Positions 11,147-21,156 of a DNA stretch of 62,358 bases are shown in pieces; the first letter of the stretch is position 1; each line of letters starts with the position of its first letter. The position numbers and the translations under genes are program-made. Under the pieces are notes generated by a model. That model saw only the letters and a list, made by a program, of their open reading frames with translations. It had not been told where the DNA came from and searched no databases. Source of the DNA: Planctomycetota bacterium (GTDB lineage: Bacteria; Planctomycetota; UBA11346); assembly GCA_013816485.1 (NCBI GenBank), contig JACDEI010000028.1, positions 1-62,358 of the forward strand, read 5' to 3'.

Positions 11147-12613
11147 TCAGCCGTTCAACATCCCCGTCAGCACCTTGGTGCCGATGCCGATCGGCCGATC
11201 GAGCGGGATGCCGGCGGCGGTCAGCAGCGTGCCGAGCAGGTCGCCCTGATTGCCGGTGGTGTCAGTGATGAAGCGGCCGGTGTTGAGGGTGCCGCCGCCT
11301 TTGCCGGCGATGACGAACGGCAGGTTTTTGCGCTCGTGTTTGTCGCCGTTTTCCAGGCCGCTGCCCCACATCATGATGCTGTTGTCGAGCAGCGTGCCGG
11401 TGCCTTCCTTCAAGTTCGCCATCTTGCTCACCATGTAGGCGAACTGCTCGACGTTGAGGGTGTTGATCTTCGCCACCTTGTCGATCTTCACCTGATCGGT
11501 GCCGTAGTGGGTCTGCGAGTGGTGCTGGTCGCTGAAGCCGAGTTCGGGGTACGACGCGCCGTTGGGCGTCGAGCCGATGTAGGTGCTCACGCGGGTGATG
11601 TCGGCCTGGAAGGCCAGCACCGTCAGGTCGCACATCACCTGCATGTACTCGCTGCGTTTGATCTCGGTTTCGCCGTCGCCGCTGCGGCGCACGAACTGCG
11701 AGGCTTCCGGACTGCGGCCCTTGACGTCGCCATCAGGGATGGCCACCTCGATCAGCGGAGAGTCACCATCCCGCCGACGAGCATCGCCGGCCTGGTCGCC
11801 GTCACGCTGGCGGCGCTCGATGGAGGCGATGCGGCGTTCGAGCGCACGCACACCGTCGAGGTACTCGTCGATTTTCTGCTGATCGGCTCGCCCGAGGCGG
11901 CCGCGCAGGTCCTTCGCCCCGCCCAGGACCAAGTCGAGCAGGCTACGATCGAGCGCCGCATCAGTCGACAGGGTTTGTGCGTCGGAGTTTTTCGCCGGTC
12001 CCTGGTCGCGGCCCTGGAACAGCCGACGGAACACCGCGCCGGGATTGACTTCGGCGGGCACCGGCTGGGTCGGCGAGCGGTAGCTACAATGCGAGTAATA
12101 GTTCTCGTTGAGGCCTTCCTGGTTCTCCTTGTGGGTCTGCGGCATGGTCGCCAGTTCGAGCGACGGCAGGGCGGTCATGCCCCCGACATAGTTGGCGGCG
12201 ATCTGGTCGGCAGAAATGCCGATGTGGATCGACGCGCGGCGGTCTGCGTCCGGCAATGTGGCGGTGAGCCAGGTGGAGAGTTCGAGCGCGTGCGGCCCGC
12301 CATTGAACGGCGCGATCGGCACACCGTTGATGCCCTTGACCATCAGGCAGCGGTCGAGCACTGGCGCCAACGAGGCGATGATCGGCGGCAGCGCTGCGCT
12401 GCGGAAAGACTCCGCGTCCTTCGGCCAGAAGCGATCCATGATCACGCCATGCGGCATGTACATGAAACCCAGGCGCACCGGCGGCTTCCACGCCGTCGCG
12501 CCTTTAGCGGGCGTCTCGGCCCAGCCCATGGACTCCAGCAGTGGCAACGCCAGGGCAGCACCGAGACCTTTGAGGCAGGTGCGGCGGTCGATCAGCCAGT
12601 TATTTTTTTTCAT
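11147..12613 (-). CDS. DUF1552 family Tat-exported protein
   Basis: 488 residues. A Tat-like signal ([20 protein letters not shown]) opens the protein. Family signatures include [15 protein letters not shown], the [16 protein letters not shown] region, and a C-terminal [18 protein letters not shown] and [21 protein letters not shown]1552 proteins occur almost always directly after DUF1592 cytochrome proteins in Planctomycetota and are presumed periplasmic partners; the biochemical role is unknown. The ATG at 12613 overlaps the end of the upstream gene by 14 bp, which supports translational coupling. Confidence 0.93.
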   Translation of the reverse strand: MKKNNWLIDRRTCLKGLGAALALPLLESMGWAETPAKGATAWKPPVRLGFMYMPHGVIMDRFWPKDAESFRSAALPPIIASLAPVLDRCLMVKGINGVPIAPFNGGPHALELSTWLTATLPDADRRASIHIGISADQIAANYVGGMTALPSLELATMPQTHKENQEGLNENYYSHCSYRSPTQPVPAEVNPGAVFRRLFQGRDQGPAKNSDAQTLSTDAALDRSLLDLVLGGAKDLRGRLGRADQQKIDEYLDGVRALERRIASIERRQRDGDQAGDARRRDGDSPLIEVAIPDGDVKGRSPEASQFVRRSGDGETEIKRSEYMQVMCDLTVLAFQADITRVSTYIGSTPNGASYPELGFSDQHHSQTHYGTDQVKIDKVAKINTLNVEQFAYMVSKMANLKEGTGTLLDNSIMMWGSGLENGDKHERKNLPFVIAGKGGGTLNTGRFITDTTGNQGDLLGTLLTAAGIPLDRPIGIGTKVLTGMLNG

Positions 12614-14528
12614 TGCCAGCTCCTGGAAGGTCGCCGATCCGGCGATGCATGAAGGGATAACTTGTCACCACCGCCACCACGAGGTTCTGCATGCGATGTC
12701 CGTCTTTGGCGATGTTGGTCACCAGGCCGTCCACCACGATCTCGTCGTACCCTTCGAGCTGCCGGCACAAGGCGTAGGCGAGCATGCGTCCGGTCAGATT
12801 GTGGCACAGATCGTCGAGGCGCGCAGCGATGATCTTCTTCAGCTCCTGTGGCGTGCTGAAGCGCTGCTTCCCGGGCAATTCGCCCGAGGCATCAACCGCA
12901 CCGCCAGATTCGTCGCGCTCGCGCCAGCGCCCGATGGCATCGAAGTTTTCCAAGCCAAAGCCGATCGGATCGAGGATCTTGTGGCAGTTGTTGCAGACCG
13001 GATCAGTGCGGTGCAGTTCGGTGCGCTGGCGCAGCGTCAAGGTGGCGACCTTGCTCTGATCCTGCTTTTCCAGCGCCGGGACGTTGGCCGGCGCCGGCGG
13101 CACGTGTTCGCCGAGCACATGTTCGAGCACCCACACCCCACGATTCACCGGACTGGTGCGGTTGGGAAACGAGGTCGTCGCCAGCACGCCGGGCATGGTC
13201 AGGATGCCGCCACGGTTGGCGTTCGTCAGCTTGACGCGCTGCATACCCTCGCCGTCGATCTTCATACCGTAAAACAGCGCGCCGAGTTTGGCGTCAGCGA
13301 AGGTGTAATCAGCTTCTACAAACGTGCGCACGCTGCGGTCTTCACGCACGATGCTGTCGAACAGCAAGCGCGCCTCGTCGTACATCGACTGACGGAGCGC
13401 CGGGGTCATCTCGGGGAACTTCTCCGGATCGAAAGTCTTGCCGGCGAGTTTGTCGATCCCCAGCCATTGCGCGCCGAAGCCGTCGAACAACGCGCGCGAC
13501 CGCGTGTCTGACAGCAGGCGGCGAGTCTGCGCGGCGAGCACCGTCGGATCACGCAGACGACCCTGGTCGGCGAGCGCCATCAGCTCGGCATCAGGCATGG
13601 TCGCCCACAAGAAGTACGACAGGCGCGACGCGAGTTGATGGTCGTCGAGTGCCACCACGCCGGATTTGGGCTCGTCGCCGCTCACCGGGGTGATGAAGAT
13701 GAACTGCGGCGAAACCAGCACCGCCTTCACCACGAGGCGCACCGACTCGCGGAAGTCGCGGCCGTGTTTTTTCCCCAGATCGAAAGCACTCAGCAACACG
13801 TCGAGTTCCGCCGTGCTCACCGGCCGACGGAATGCCCGGCGCGCGAGGTCATTGGCGATCCGCTGCGCGGCGGCGCGTTCGTCGACGCCATTGCCGGGCC
13901 GGGCAGTGATGATGCGCTGTTCCACCGCGGTCGGCGGTTGGCCAGCTTTGGCGAACACTTGGTCGAGCACGCTGTTGGCCACCAACAGGTACTGCTCCAT
14001 CAACAGCGGCGAGAGCGAGTTGCTGTAGCCGGCACCGAACACCTCGTCCGGCAGGATGGCAGCCGCACGCGGATCGACACCGAACAGATCGCGCAGGGTG
14101 TTGCCATACTCGATCTTGCTCAGGCGGCGGATGACGAACTGCCCAGGGTCCTTTGGGCTCAGGTGTTTCATCCCCGCGATCCAGTCGCTGAACATCTTGC
14201 GCTCGGCGGCCGTCGGCTGCTTGTCCTCTTTCTCCGGCGGCATGTCCGCCGCCTTCACGCTCGCCGCGGCGTGGTTCCACAACTGACGGAACGCCGGGGA
14301 GCCAGCGTACTTGATGGCGTAGCGGTAGGTGAACTCACCTTTCGACTTCTTCTCGCCATGGCAGTTGCTGCAGTAGGTCTCGAGGAACGGTTTGACCTGC
14401 TTGGTGAAAACTTCCTGCGCCTGTTCGCGGGTGGTGGGCACGCCTGCGGCGGTCTCGCTGGCGTGCAGCACCGCGCCCGTCAGGACGACCCCGACCACGA
14501 CGCGCAAGACCATGACTGGAAGTGACAT
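12600..14528 (-). CDS. DUF1592-family planctomycete cytochrome protein
   Basis: 642 residues. A signal segment ([18 protein letters not shown]) precedes a cytochrome-like heme site, CSNCH at residues 53-57. Domains then follow the DUF1587-DUF1595-DUF1592-DUF1588-DUF1585 order: [73 protein letters not shown], a second heme-type CNNCH before [19 protein letters not shown], and [12 protein letters not shown] near the end. It is likely periplasmic and redox active. The ATG at 14528 is chosen over the upstream frame because the signal peptide begins there. It is the first gene of the pair with DUF1552. Confidence 0.93.
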   Translation of the reverse strand: MSLPVMVLRVVVGVVLTGAVLHASETAAGVPTTREQAQEVFTKQVKPFLETYCSNCHGEKKSKGEFTYRYAIKYAGSPAFRQLWNHAAASVKAADMPPEKEDKQPTAAERKMFSDWIAGMKHLSPKDPGQFVIRRLSKIEYGNTLRDLFGVDPRAAAILPDEVFGAGYSNSLSPLLMEQYLLVANSVLDQVFAKAGQPPTAVEQRIITARPGNGVDERAAAQRIANDLARRAFRRPVSTAELDVLLSAFDLGKKHGRDFRESVRLVVKAVLVSPQFIFITPVSGDEPKSGVVALDDHQLASRLSYFLWATMPDAELMALADQGRLRDPTVLAAQTRRLLSDTRSRALFDGFGAQWLGIDKLAGKTFDPEKFPEMTPALRQSMYDEARLLFDSIVREDRSVRTFVEADYTFADAKLGALFYGMKIDGEGMQRVKLTNANRGGILTMPGVLATTSFPNRTSPVNRGVWVLEHVLGEHVPPAPANVPALEKQDQSKVATLTLRQRTELHRTDPVCNNCHKILDPIGFGLENFDAIGRWRERDESGGAVDASGELPGKQRFSTPQELKKIIAARLDDLCHNLTGRMLAYALCRQLEGYDEIVVDGLVTNIAKDGHRMQNLVVAVVTSYPFMHRRIGDLPGAGNEKK

Positions 14529-14683
14529 GCCTGAGTGTGCTCCGAGGAGGCGATACGATCGGAAAGGACTGATGTTGCCAGAAGTTGATGGGGTCAGGAC
14601 CACAGTGCATGGGCAGCGGCCGGGCTTGCCCAGGGCACGCGGGAAGCGGTGGGATACGCTTCGCCATCACGATCGGACCCACC

Positions 14684-14813
14684 GGCGGACCTGGAGGTCC
14701 GCGCTCCGATGGCCCTGCGGGCTTTTATGCGCGGCTTCTGATGGACACGGCGGACCTGGAGGTCCGCGCTCCGATGGCCCTGCGGGCTTTTATGCGCGGC
14801 ATTTGATGGACAC
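14684..14813. repeat. 65-bp tandem direct repeat with palindromic core
   Basis: Two 65-bp units, 14684-14748 and 14749-14813, differ at about two positions. Each starts with the perfect palindrome GCGGACCTGGAGGTCCGC. It is part of the 460-bp gene-free stretch between 14529 and 14990, which otherwise shows no gene. Confidence 0.93.
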
Positions 14814-14866
14814 GGACGTGAAACCATACACCACGAACCCCAGCACATACGTCGCGCAGCGACCAC

Positions 14867-14893
14867 CGGAGCGCGGACCTCCAGGTCCGCCGG
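14867..14893. repeat. Inverted copy of the palindromic repeat core
   Basis: 27 bp here are the reverse complement of the first part of the 65-bp units, centred on GCGGACCTCCAGGTCCGC. With the units at 14684 and 14749 it makes a large inverted structure upstream of the giant dehydrogenase gene. Confidence 0.88.
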
Positions 14894-14990
14894 GCCTCAG
14901 CCCACCAACCACCCCCATCTCGCCACCACGAGATGAAAGGCCGGTCACCACGCCGCCCCTCCCGGCACCGCCGGATGGTCCCAGGAGTAG

Positions 14991-17900
14991 ATGCTGACCA
15001 TGACTGTCGTCCCCGCTGCAAGCCCCCCGCGCAACCACCGCTCCACGGTAGGGCGAGCCCTCGTCGTCGTGCTCCTCGCCATGACCTGGGTTCCGGCCGC
15101 GGAACCGCCGGCGCAGGCAGTGACGGCCACGGTCGACCTCCTCGACCAGATCCGCAGCGGCAAGGCCGAGTACCACATAAGCCAGACCGCCGACGTGAAG
15201 GACGATCCGGCGCAGGTGTTCACCCTCGTGCCAGGTGGCAACCTGCGCGTCAGCGGGCGCGGCTACGGTGGCGTCACCACGCTCGACGCATTCAAGGACT
15301 ATCACTTGGTCATCGAGTTCCGCTGGGGCCAGATGACCTGGGGCAAACGCGAAAAGGCCACACGCGACAGCGGCGTACTGGTGCACTGCTTCGGCCCACA
15401 AGGCGCGATGCACGACGCGTGGATGGCGAGCATCGAGGCGCAGATCATCGAAGGCGGCGTCGGCGACATCCTGGTGCTCTCGCCCAAGCTCGCCGACGGC
15501 ACGGTGCTCCAGGCCTCGATCGAAGCGGAGGTTGGTCGCGACCGCGATAAGGAAACCGTGTGGACACCCAACGCGCCGCGCCAGGTGATGACCACCGGCC
15601 GCCTCAATTGGCAGAAACGCGATGTCGATTGGAAGGACGTGATCGGTTTTCGTGGGCGCGACGATGTCGAGTCGCCGTTCGGTCAGTGGACGCGTTTGGA
15701 GATCATCGCGCGCGGCGACACGCTCGACTACCGCGTCAACGGCGTGCTGGTGAACCGCGCGTTCAAGGTCACGCCGAGCCAGGGCCGCATCCAGTTGCAG
15801 ACCGAAGCAGCGGAAATGTTCGTGCGCCGCTACGAACTGCATCCGCTCGACCGCTTCACTGAGACCTGGCCACCCGCCGCGGACAAGACCGCGCGGCGCG
15901 CGCATCCGGAGCTGCCCGCCTACGCCGAACGTCCGACGGTGATGACGCTCACCGCCGCCGAGGCCACCGCCGCCGTCGGTGCCACGCCGCCGTTCACGCT
16001 GCCTGCCGGTTTCGAACTGATCGTCGCCGCGACCGCGCCGATGGTGGCGCATCCGACCCTCGGCTGCGTCGATGAACGTGGGCGGCTGTTCGTTGGCGAC
16101 TCCGCCGGCGTCAACTGGAGCGCCAAGCGTTTCGAGGAAACCAAACCCAACCGCGTGCTGATGCTGGAGGACCGCGACGGCGACGGCGTGTTCGAGCACA
16201 GCACGGTCTTCGCCGACGGACTGACTGTGCCCAAGGGCGGCTGCTGGGCTGAGGGCAGCCTCTACGTTGCGTCGCCGCCCGGGATCTGGCGCTTCACCGA
16301 CGACAACGACGACGGTGTCGCCGATCGCCGTGAACTCATGGTTGGCGGCTTTGCCTGGTCCGCCAACGGTGCCGACTGCCACGGTCCGTGGCGGCATCCC
16401 GACGGCCGGCTGTACTGGACACACGGCCGCAAAGGGCACGACGTGCGCCAACGTGACGGCACGCCGGTGCACAAAGGCCTGCACAGCGGCGTGTGGTCGA
16501 TGAAACCCGACGGCAGCGACATCCGCGTGCATGCGCTGGCGTGCGCCGACAACCCGGTGGCGCTCGGCGTCACGCCGACCGGTGAACTGATCGGCACCGC
16601 CGACCTCTACTTCGGCAGTCCACGCGTCGACACCATCACGCACTGGCAACTCGGCGGCCTTTACGAACGACCGGACTATCTGTACCTGCTCGCCGATCTG
16701 CCGCGCACCCACGAACACATGCCGATCCTTAAGGACCTCGGCCATGTCGTGCCGAGCGGTGCGTGTTTCTGGACCAGCGCCAACGCGCTCGCTCCCGCTG
16801 GACGCGCGTGGTCGGCGGATCCGGCGGATCTCCAGTACCTCGTCTCGCTCTACAACTCGCGCAAGATCGTGCGCTACGCCCTGCAGGCCGAGGGCTCCAC
16901 GTGGCGCGCGGACGAGCACGACTTCCTGACCATCGAACGCGCAGGCGCGCACCTGTCGGATGTCATCGAGGCGCCAGATGGTTCGCTGCTCGTGCTCGAC
17001 ACCGGCACGTGGTATGCGCACTGCCCGTCGAGCCTGCTCGACGGCGGCAACGTGCCTGGGCGCGTCTACCGCATCCGCCGCACCAGCGACGGCACGTCAC
17101 TCCACGCCGCGGTGCGCGCCGCTCGCACACCATTCGCGCCGGCTCCGGTGGTGGGAACCGATGAACTGCTGGCACGTCTCGGCGGGAATGATCCCGCGGC
17201 GGTCCGTCGCGCGCTCGAAGCACTGACCTTCCGTGACGCGTGTTCTCCCGCGTTGTCGCAGGCGCTGCTGACGCTGTTGGCCAAGCCAGCGGACGCGGTG
17301 CTGGAACACACGCTGCTGCATGCCGGCATCACCCTGGGCGGCTACGACGCGACGACGCTCTCCGCGGCGACCACGGCGCGGCAACAGGCGCGTCTGCTGC
17401 GCATCGTCGCGCAAACGCGGGCCAAGGAATCGGATCACGGCGACATCCTGCGTTTCGCCCTCGACCATCTCGATGACGGCGACCCTGGCCTAGCAGAGCA
17501 GGCCCACCTCGCGCTCGTCCGCACCAAGGACTCCGATCGCCTGTTGACGCCGGTGCTCGGGGGTTGGCTGGCGGTGGAAGTCCCCAGTCGCGAACGCATC
17601 GCGGCGTTGGAGCGCCTCGCGCGTGTGCTCGCCGGCCGTCCTGGGATGTCGGCGATCGTCGCGCGGATGCTGACGCACCAGGCCGTCGGGGTCCGTCAGG
17701 CGGCGCTACGCGCCATCGCCGCACAGGCAGGCAAGGTCGATGCCGGTGCATGGCAGGACGCACTCGCCACGTTGCTCGCGAACGAGCCCTCGCCACAGCT
17801 GCTCGACGCCATCGCGCGGGTGAAGGATGCACGTCACGATGCGCGGTTGACGGTGCTCTCTGGTGATAGCGCGCAAGCACCGGCGCTGCGTCTGAAAGCC

Positions 17901-18761
17901 TTGCTCGCGCTCACCACCAGCGGTGCGACGCTCAGCGACCCGGCCTTTGCCCTGCTGATGGAACTGCTCACCGGCACCCAACCGGCGCTGCGTATGGATG
18001 CGGCACAACGCCTCGCCAACGCCAAGCTGACCACCGCGCAGTGGGGCATTTACCTCGCCGCATTGCCGAGTGCCGGTCCGCTGGAACAAGCCGAACTGCT
18101 GATCGCCATGGCGCTGTCGCAGAAGTACGAGGCCATCGATGTCGCCCAGGCCAAGCGCATCGCCGAGACCTTCGCCACATCGCCGATGCTCGGCACCTTC
18201 CGCCCGGACCTAGTGCGCAAGGCCTTCGGCTTCACCAACCGCGAGGTCTATGCCGTGCTCGAACCGGCGTTCACTGCCGCACTGGCCGCGAACGAAGCGA
18301 AGAAGGCGCGCATGGACGCGTTGGCCCTCGCTGCGTCGCAGCGCGGCAACGCCAGCAACGGCCGCACGCTCTACGAATCCGGCAAGGGCATCTGCATCGC
18401 CTGCCACCGCATCGGCACCATCGGTCAGGAGATCGGCCCCAATCTCTCGAAGATCGGTGGCATCCGCGTCGAACGCGAACTGATCGAAAGCATCCTGTTC
18501 CCAGGCAACAATATCGCCCGCGATTATGACCAGCACTTGGTGCAACTCACCGATGGCAGCACCGCCATCGGTCTGGTCACCGCGCGCTCCGCCGCCGGCA
18601 TCACGCTGACCGAGACCTCCGGCCACAAACGGCTGATCCCGCAGGAGACCATCGCGTCGGACACCCAACTGACCACCAGCCTGATGCCGCCTGGACTCGA
18701 CGCGCTGTTCAGTGAACAGGAACTATTGGACTTGGTGGCGTACCTGCGCGCGTTGCAGTAA
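14991..18761 (+). CDS. DUF1080 + PVC-type dehydrogenase/HEAT/CxxCH protein
   Basis: 1256 residues, exported (hydrophobic VVVLLAMTWVPAA). Residues ~45-290 are a DUF1080/3-keto-disaccharide-hydrolase type concanavalin-like domain (HLVIEFRWGQMTWGKR, DSGVLVHCFGPQGAMHDAWM, IIEGGVGDILVLS). Residues ~325-700 are a PVC-type membrane-bound dehydrogenase propeller (GFELIVAATAPMVAHP, LMLEDRDGDGVFEHS, GPWRHPDGRLYWTHGRKG). An alpha-helical HEAT-like region follows to ~1110, then a cytochrome c domain with CIACH at 1135-1139 and a distal Met-containing tail. These modules suggest a periplasmic sugar-binding or cleaving enzyme that passes electrons to heme. The start is the ATG at 14991 or at 15000. Confidence 0.92.
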   Translation: MLTMTVVPAASPPRNHRSTVGRALVVVLLAMTWVPAAEPPAQAVTATVDLLDQIRSGKAEYHISQTADVKDDPAQVFTLVPGGNLRVSGRGYGGVTTLDAFKDYHLVIEFRWGQMTWGKREKATRDSGVLVHCFGPQGAMHDAWMASIEAQIIEGGVGDILVLSPKLADGTVLQASIEAEVGRDRDKETVWTPNAPRQVMTTGRLNWQKRDVDWKDVIGFRGRDDVESPFGQWTRLEIIARGDTLDYRVNGVLVNRAFKVTPSQGRIQLQTEAAEMFVRRYELHPLDRFTETWPPAADKTARRAHPELPAYAERPTVMTLTAAEATAAVGATPPFTLPAGFELIVAATAPMVAHPTLGCVDERGRLFVGDSAGVNWSAKRFEETKPNRVLMLEDRDGDGVFEHSTVFADGLTVPKGGCWAEGSLYVASPPGIWRFTDDNDDGVADRRELMVGGFAWSANGADCHGPWRHPDGRLYWTHGRKGHDVRQRDGTPVHKGLHSGVWSMKPDGSDIRVHALACADNPVALGVTPTGELIGTADLYFGSPRVDTITHWQLGGLYERPDYLYLLADLPRTHEHMPILKDLGHVVPSGACFWTSANALAPAGRAWSADPADLQYLVSLYNSRKIVRYALQAEGSTWRADEHDFLTIERAGAHLSDVIEAPDGSLLVLDTGTWYAHCPSSLLDGGNVPGRVYRIRRTSDGTSLHAAVRAARTPFAPAPVVGTDELLARLGGNDPAAVRRALEALTFRDACSPALSQALLTLLAKPADAVLEHTLLHAGITLGGYDATTLSAATTARQQARLLRIVAQTRAKESDHGDILRFALDHLDDGDPGLAEQAHLALVRTKDSDRLLTPVLGGWLAVEVPSRERIAALERLARVLAGRPGMSAIVARMLTHQAVGVRQAALRAIAAQAGKVDAGAWQDALATLLANEPSPQLLDAIARVKDARHDARLTVLSGDSAQAPALRLKALLALTTSGATLSDPAFALLMELLTGTQPALRMDAAQRLANAKLTTAQWGIYLAALPSAGPLEQAELLIAMALSQKYEAIDVAQAKRIAETFATSPMLGTFRPDLVRKAFGFTNREVYAVLEPAFTAALAANEAKKARMDALALAASQRGNASNGRTLYESGKGICIACHRIGTIGQEIGPNLSKIGGIRVERELIESILFPGNNIARDYDQHLVQLTDGSTAIGLVTARSAAGITLTETSGHKRLIPQETIASDTQLTTSLMPPGLDALFSEQELLDLVAYLRALQ

Positions 18762-18924
18762 CGAGCCGAATTGCAGCGGTGGCCGATGGTGCCACTCCTC
18801 ACCGTGGGAGTATCATACTCGACCTCCGCTCGGTGACGGCGGAGCGACACGCACCAGCGTTTCAGGTGCAAGAATCCGGTCACCAATCCGGTCCACCGCG
18901 TTTCTACCGCAAAAGGATTCCTCC

Positions 18925-19539
18925 ATGCGCCTTCCCCTGTTGTTGATCCCCCTCGCCTGCCTCGCCGGCTGCACGTCCGACGCCAACCGCACGTCTGCGG
19001 CTGCCGCTCCGGCAAAGCCCGCGGCGCCCACCGCGACCACGCCCGCACCAGCGGCAACTCCGGCACCGGTCAGCACGCCCACGGTCAGCACCCCCACCCC
19101 CGCTACGGTCGTGGCGGCTGCCCCCAAGCCCGCGCCCAGCCCGGTCACCGCCGATCTCTCGAAGTTCAGCGGCCCGACGGAAAATGCTGAACACTTCGGC
19201 TATGACGATAGCGCCGAACGCATCTTCCTCTACTCCGGCGGTGCCATTGTGGTGCCGGTGAAGCTGACCGCAGATGGCGACTACGAACTCGCGATCAACG
19301 CCGCCTGTGATGAAGCTGACGGCCAGAAGGCCAAGTTCAGCGTGACCATCAACGGCCAAGCCGTCGGCGACGAGGTCACCTGCACCACCGTCGATGCCAA
19401 GGAATACGTGATCAAAGCCCCCGGCCTCAAAGCCGGCGACCACAAGATCGCCATCGCCTTCCTGAACGACATTTACAAAGAGAACGAGTACGACCTCAAC
19501 TTCTTCGTCCATGGCGTCGCGCTGCGCCCATCGAAGTAA
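18925..19539 (+). CDS. Lipoprotein with carbohydrate-binding-like domain
   Basis: 204 residues. The signal ends in a lipobox (LACLAGC), so Cys should be acylated. A ~50-residue Ala/Pro/Thr-rich linker follows. The C-terminal ~130 residues form a beta-sandwich (DGDYELAINAACDEADGQKA, FSVTINGQAVGDEVT, KAGDHKIAIAFLNDIYKENE) that resembles Ca2+-dependent xylan-binding modules of the CBM36/CBM60 kind. A role in holding glycans at the cell surface fits the neighbouring carbohydrate genes but is inferred. The open frame begins at 18712, but the ATG at 18925 directly precedes the signal peptide. Confidence 0.85.
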   Translation: MRLPLLLIPLACLAGCTSDANRTSAAAAPAKPAAPTATTPAPAATPAPVSTPTVSTPTPATVVAAAPKPAPSPVTADLSKFSGPTENAEHFGYDDSAERIFLYSGGAIVVPVKLTADGDYELAINAACDEADGQKAKFSVTINGQAVGDEVTCTTVDAKEYVIKAPGLKAGDHKIAIAFLNDIYKENEYDLNFFVHGVALRPSK

Positions 19540-19582
19540 CGCCAGTCTCTGGTCTTCCGGGTCACCAGACCCCACAAAACAA

Positions 19583-19615
19583 ACGACCCGCGGATGTCCT
19601 CCGCGGGTCGTTCGT
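19583..19615. terminator. Rho-independent terminator between convergent genes
   Basis: The 12-bp perfect stem ACGACCCGCGGA/TCCGCGGGTCGT has a TGTCC loop and is followed by TCGTT on the plus strand, with an A-rich run before it for the minus-strand gene. It lies between the lipoprotein gene and the convergent FG-GAP gene. Confidence 0.88.
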
Positions 19616-19656
19616 TGGGTGCGCCATCCAGCGTGGTGGTTGGCCCGGGGATCACG

Positions 19657-20838
19657 TCACGGACCCACGCCCTGGTTCAGGTAGACCTTCACGTTCTTGG
19701 TCGCGCGACCGGCTGCCACGATGTCCAACTTGCCGTCGCCATTGAAGTCGGCGAGACAGAGATCCTCGCACGCCATGGTGTTGTCATCGATCACGGTCTG
19801 TCGCCACTGCGTGCCGTCGGCATCCATCGCGGTGAAGAGTTTGATACCGACCTTCACGTTTGGTTTGTTCATCGCGCGCCAGCCGACCACGATCTGGTTG
19901 CTGCCGGTGCCGAGTAGATCGCCGCACGCGAGTGCATGGCCATCGACCAGGGTTTCGTCGAGCACGGTGCGCGTCCATAGGCCGGCGGCTCCCGCGGCCG
20001 GCGGGCGGTGGAGCACCAGCTTGTTGCCGTGCATCGGTTCGATGGTGGTGACGAACCGTTTTCCCACGCCAAGACTGCCAGCGCGCACCTCACCAACACC
20101 GCCGCCCTCGTTGCCGCTGAGCTGGGTCATCCCCGTCGCACCGGGATCGAGCAGGAACACACCCTCCATGCCGCCGATGAGCAGCTCGTGCGCCGGATCC
20201 GCATCCCACGCCACCGGATCGAAGTTGTGGGTCTTGTGCAGCGACTCGTCGAGCACGTCGACGGTCCACGGCTGCTTCACATCGGCCGGCATGCGGTAGC
20301 GGATGATCTTCACCCCGACACCTTCGCCGGTCATCGGTTTATTGCCGCGCCCGTGCAGCGGCACCATCACCAGATCGTGTTTCCCGTCCGCGTTTTTCAC
20401 CCAGCGCATACGGTGCACCGTCGGCTCGTGTGGCAGCGTCACCGGCTCCCAGCGCTGCGTGCGATCGGCTGGCGAGATCAGGTAGAACACCGCGCCGCTG
20501 CCGGTGGTGTCGCTCGGGTTCCATCCAGCTCCGACCGCGACCTCGCACTTGCCATCGCCATCAATGTCCTGCGCCGCGATGCATACGTGGTCGTGCTGCG
20601 TCAGATTCTCGGCCATGATGTGTTTGGTCCACGTCGGGTTCTCATACCACACGATGAGGTTCTTGTCGGCCAACAGGATGTCCGGCTTCTTATCACCATT
20701 CACATCGGCGACCGCGAGTCCGTAACCGATCTTCACATCAGTATCGACGTCGATCGCTTTGAAGGTCGGCACCGGCGGCTCTGCCGTCCATGCGACGCAG
20801 AGTGGCAGGAGCAGCAACATGATGGATCTGGTTCCCAT
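19657..20838 (-). CDS. Secreted FG-GAP/VCBS repeat protein
   Basis: 393 residues with a signal peptide (SIMLLLLPLCVAWTAE). The body is a beta-propeller with FG-GAP motifs (VADVNGDKKPDILLADK, QDIDGDGKCEVAVGAGWN, LADFNGDGKLDIVAAGR), probably seven blades. Related PVC proteins are exported and of unknown ligand. The start at 20838 is chosen because AAGG lies about 7 bp upstream and the signal peptide follows; the longer frame to 20877 has no such support. It converges on the lipoprotein gene. Confidence 0.88.
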   Translation of the reverse strand: MGTRSIMLLLLPLCVAWTAEPPVPTFKAIDVDTDVKIGYGLAVADVNGDKKPDILLADKNLIVWYENPTWTKHIMAENLTQHDHVCIAAQDIDGDGKCEVAVGAGWNPSDTTGSGAVFYLISPADRTQRWEPVTLPHEPTVHRMRWVKNADGKHDLVMVPLHGRGNKPMTGEGVGVKIIRYRMPADVKQPWTVDVLDESLHKTHNFDPVAWDADPAHELLIGGMEGVFLLDPGATGMTQLSGNEGGGVGEVRAGSLGVGKRFVTTIEPMHGNKLVLHRPPAAGAAGLWTRTVLDETLVDGHALACGDLLGTGSNQIVVGWRAMNKPNVKVGIKLFTAMDADGTQWRQTVIDDNTMACEDLCLADFNGDGKLDIVAAGRATKNVKVYLNQGVGP

Positions 20839-20913
20839 GGCGACCTTTCGTGGGTTGGTGCAGGCGCGAGAGTCCACGCCGCCATCCCAGCCTCAAGCGC
20901 CGTCCGTCACCAC

Positions 20914-21010
20914 TCAGAAATGGTACGCGACGATGTCGTCGAGCGTCGGGCGGTAGGCAAAGTGCGCCGCCACCTCTGGCAGCGCGATGTGCGTCGACAG
21001 CCGCGCGAGC
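20914..21010 (-). pseudogene. C-terminal remnant of a methyltransferase
   Basis: The frame encodes LARLSTHIALPEVAAHFAYR followed by PTLDDIVAYHF and a stop. This nearly matches residues in the C-terminal half of the intact methyltransferase at 27327-27896 (LARLSTRIALPDVAAHFAYR, PTLGDLVA). Neither the Rossmann motif nor the rest of that protein is present here. It is most likely a duplicated, truncated copy lying upstream of the next dehydrogenase gene. Confidence 0.75.
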
Positions 21011-21156
21011 GGGCCTGCCCAAAGGGCCGCTGCCATGGAACGGAGCGTGGCGGCGGAGCGCATGTGGATGCGGAGAATCGGCTGGTCTGACCCCGATGCA
21101 CTGGTACACGATCCCTTCGCATTGCAGGCCACCGACCACGTTCAGGAACTCCAATT

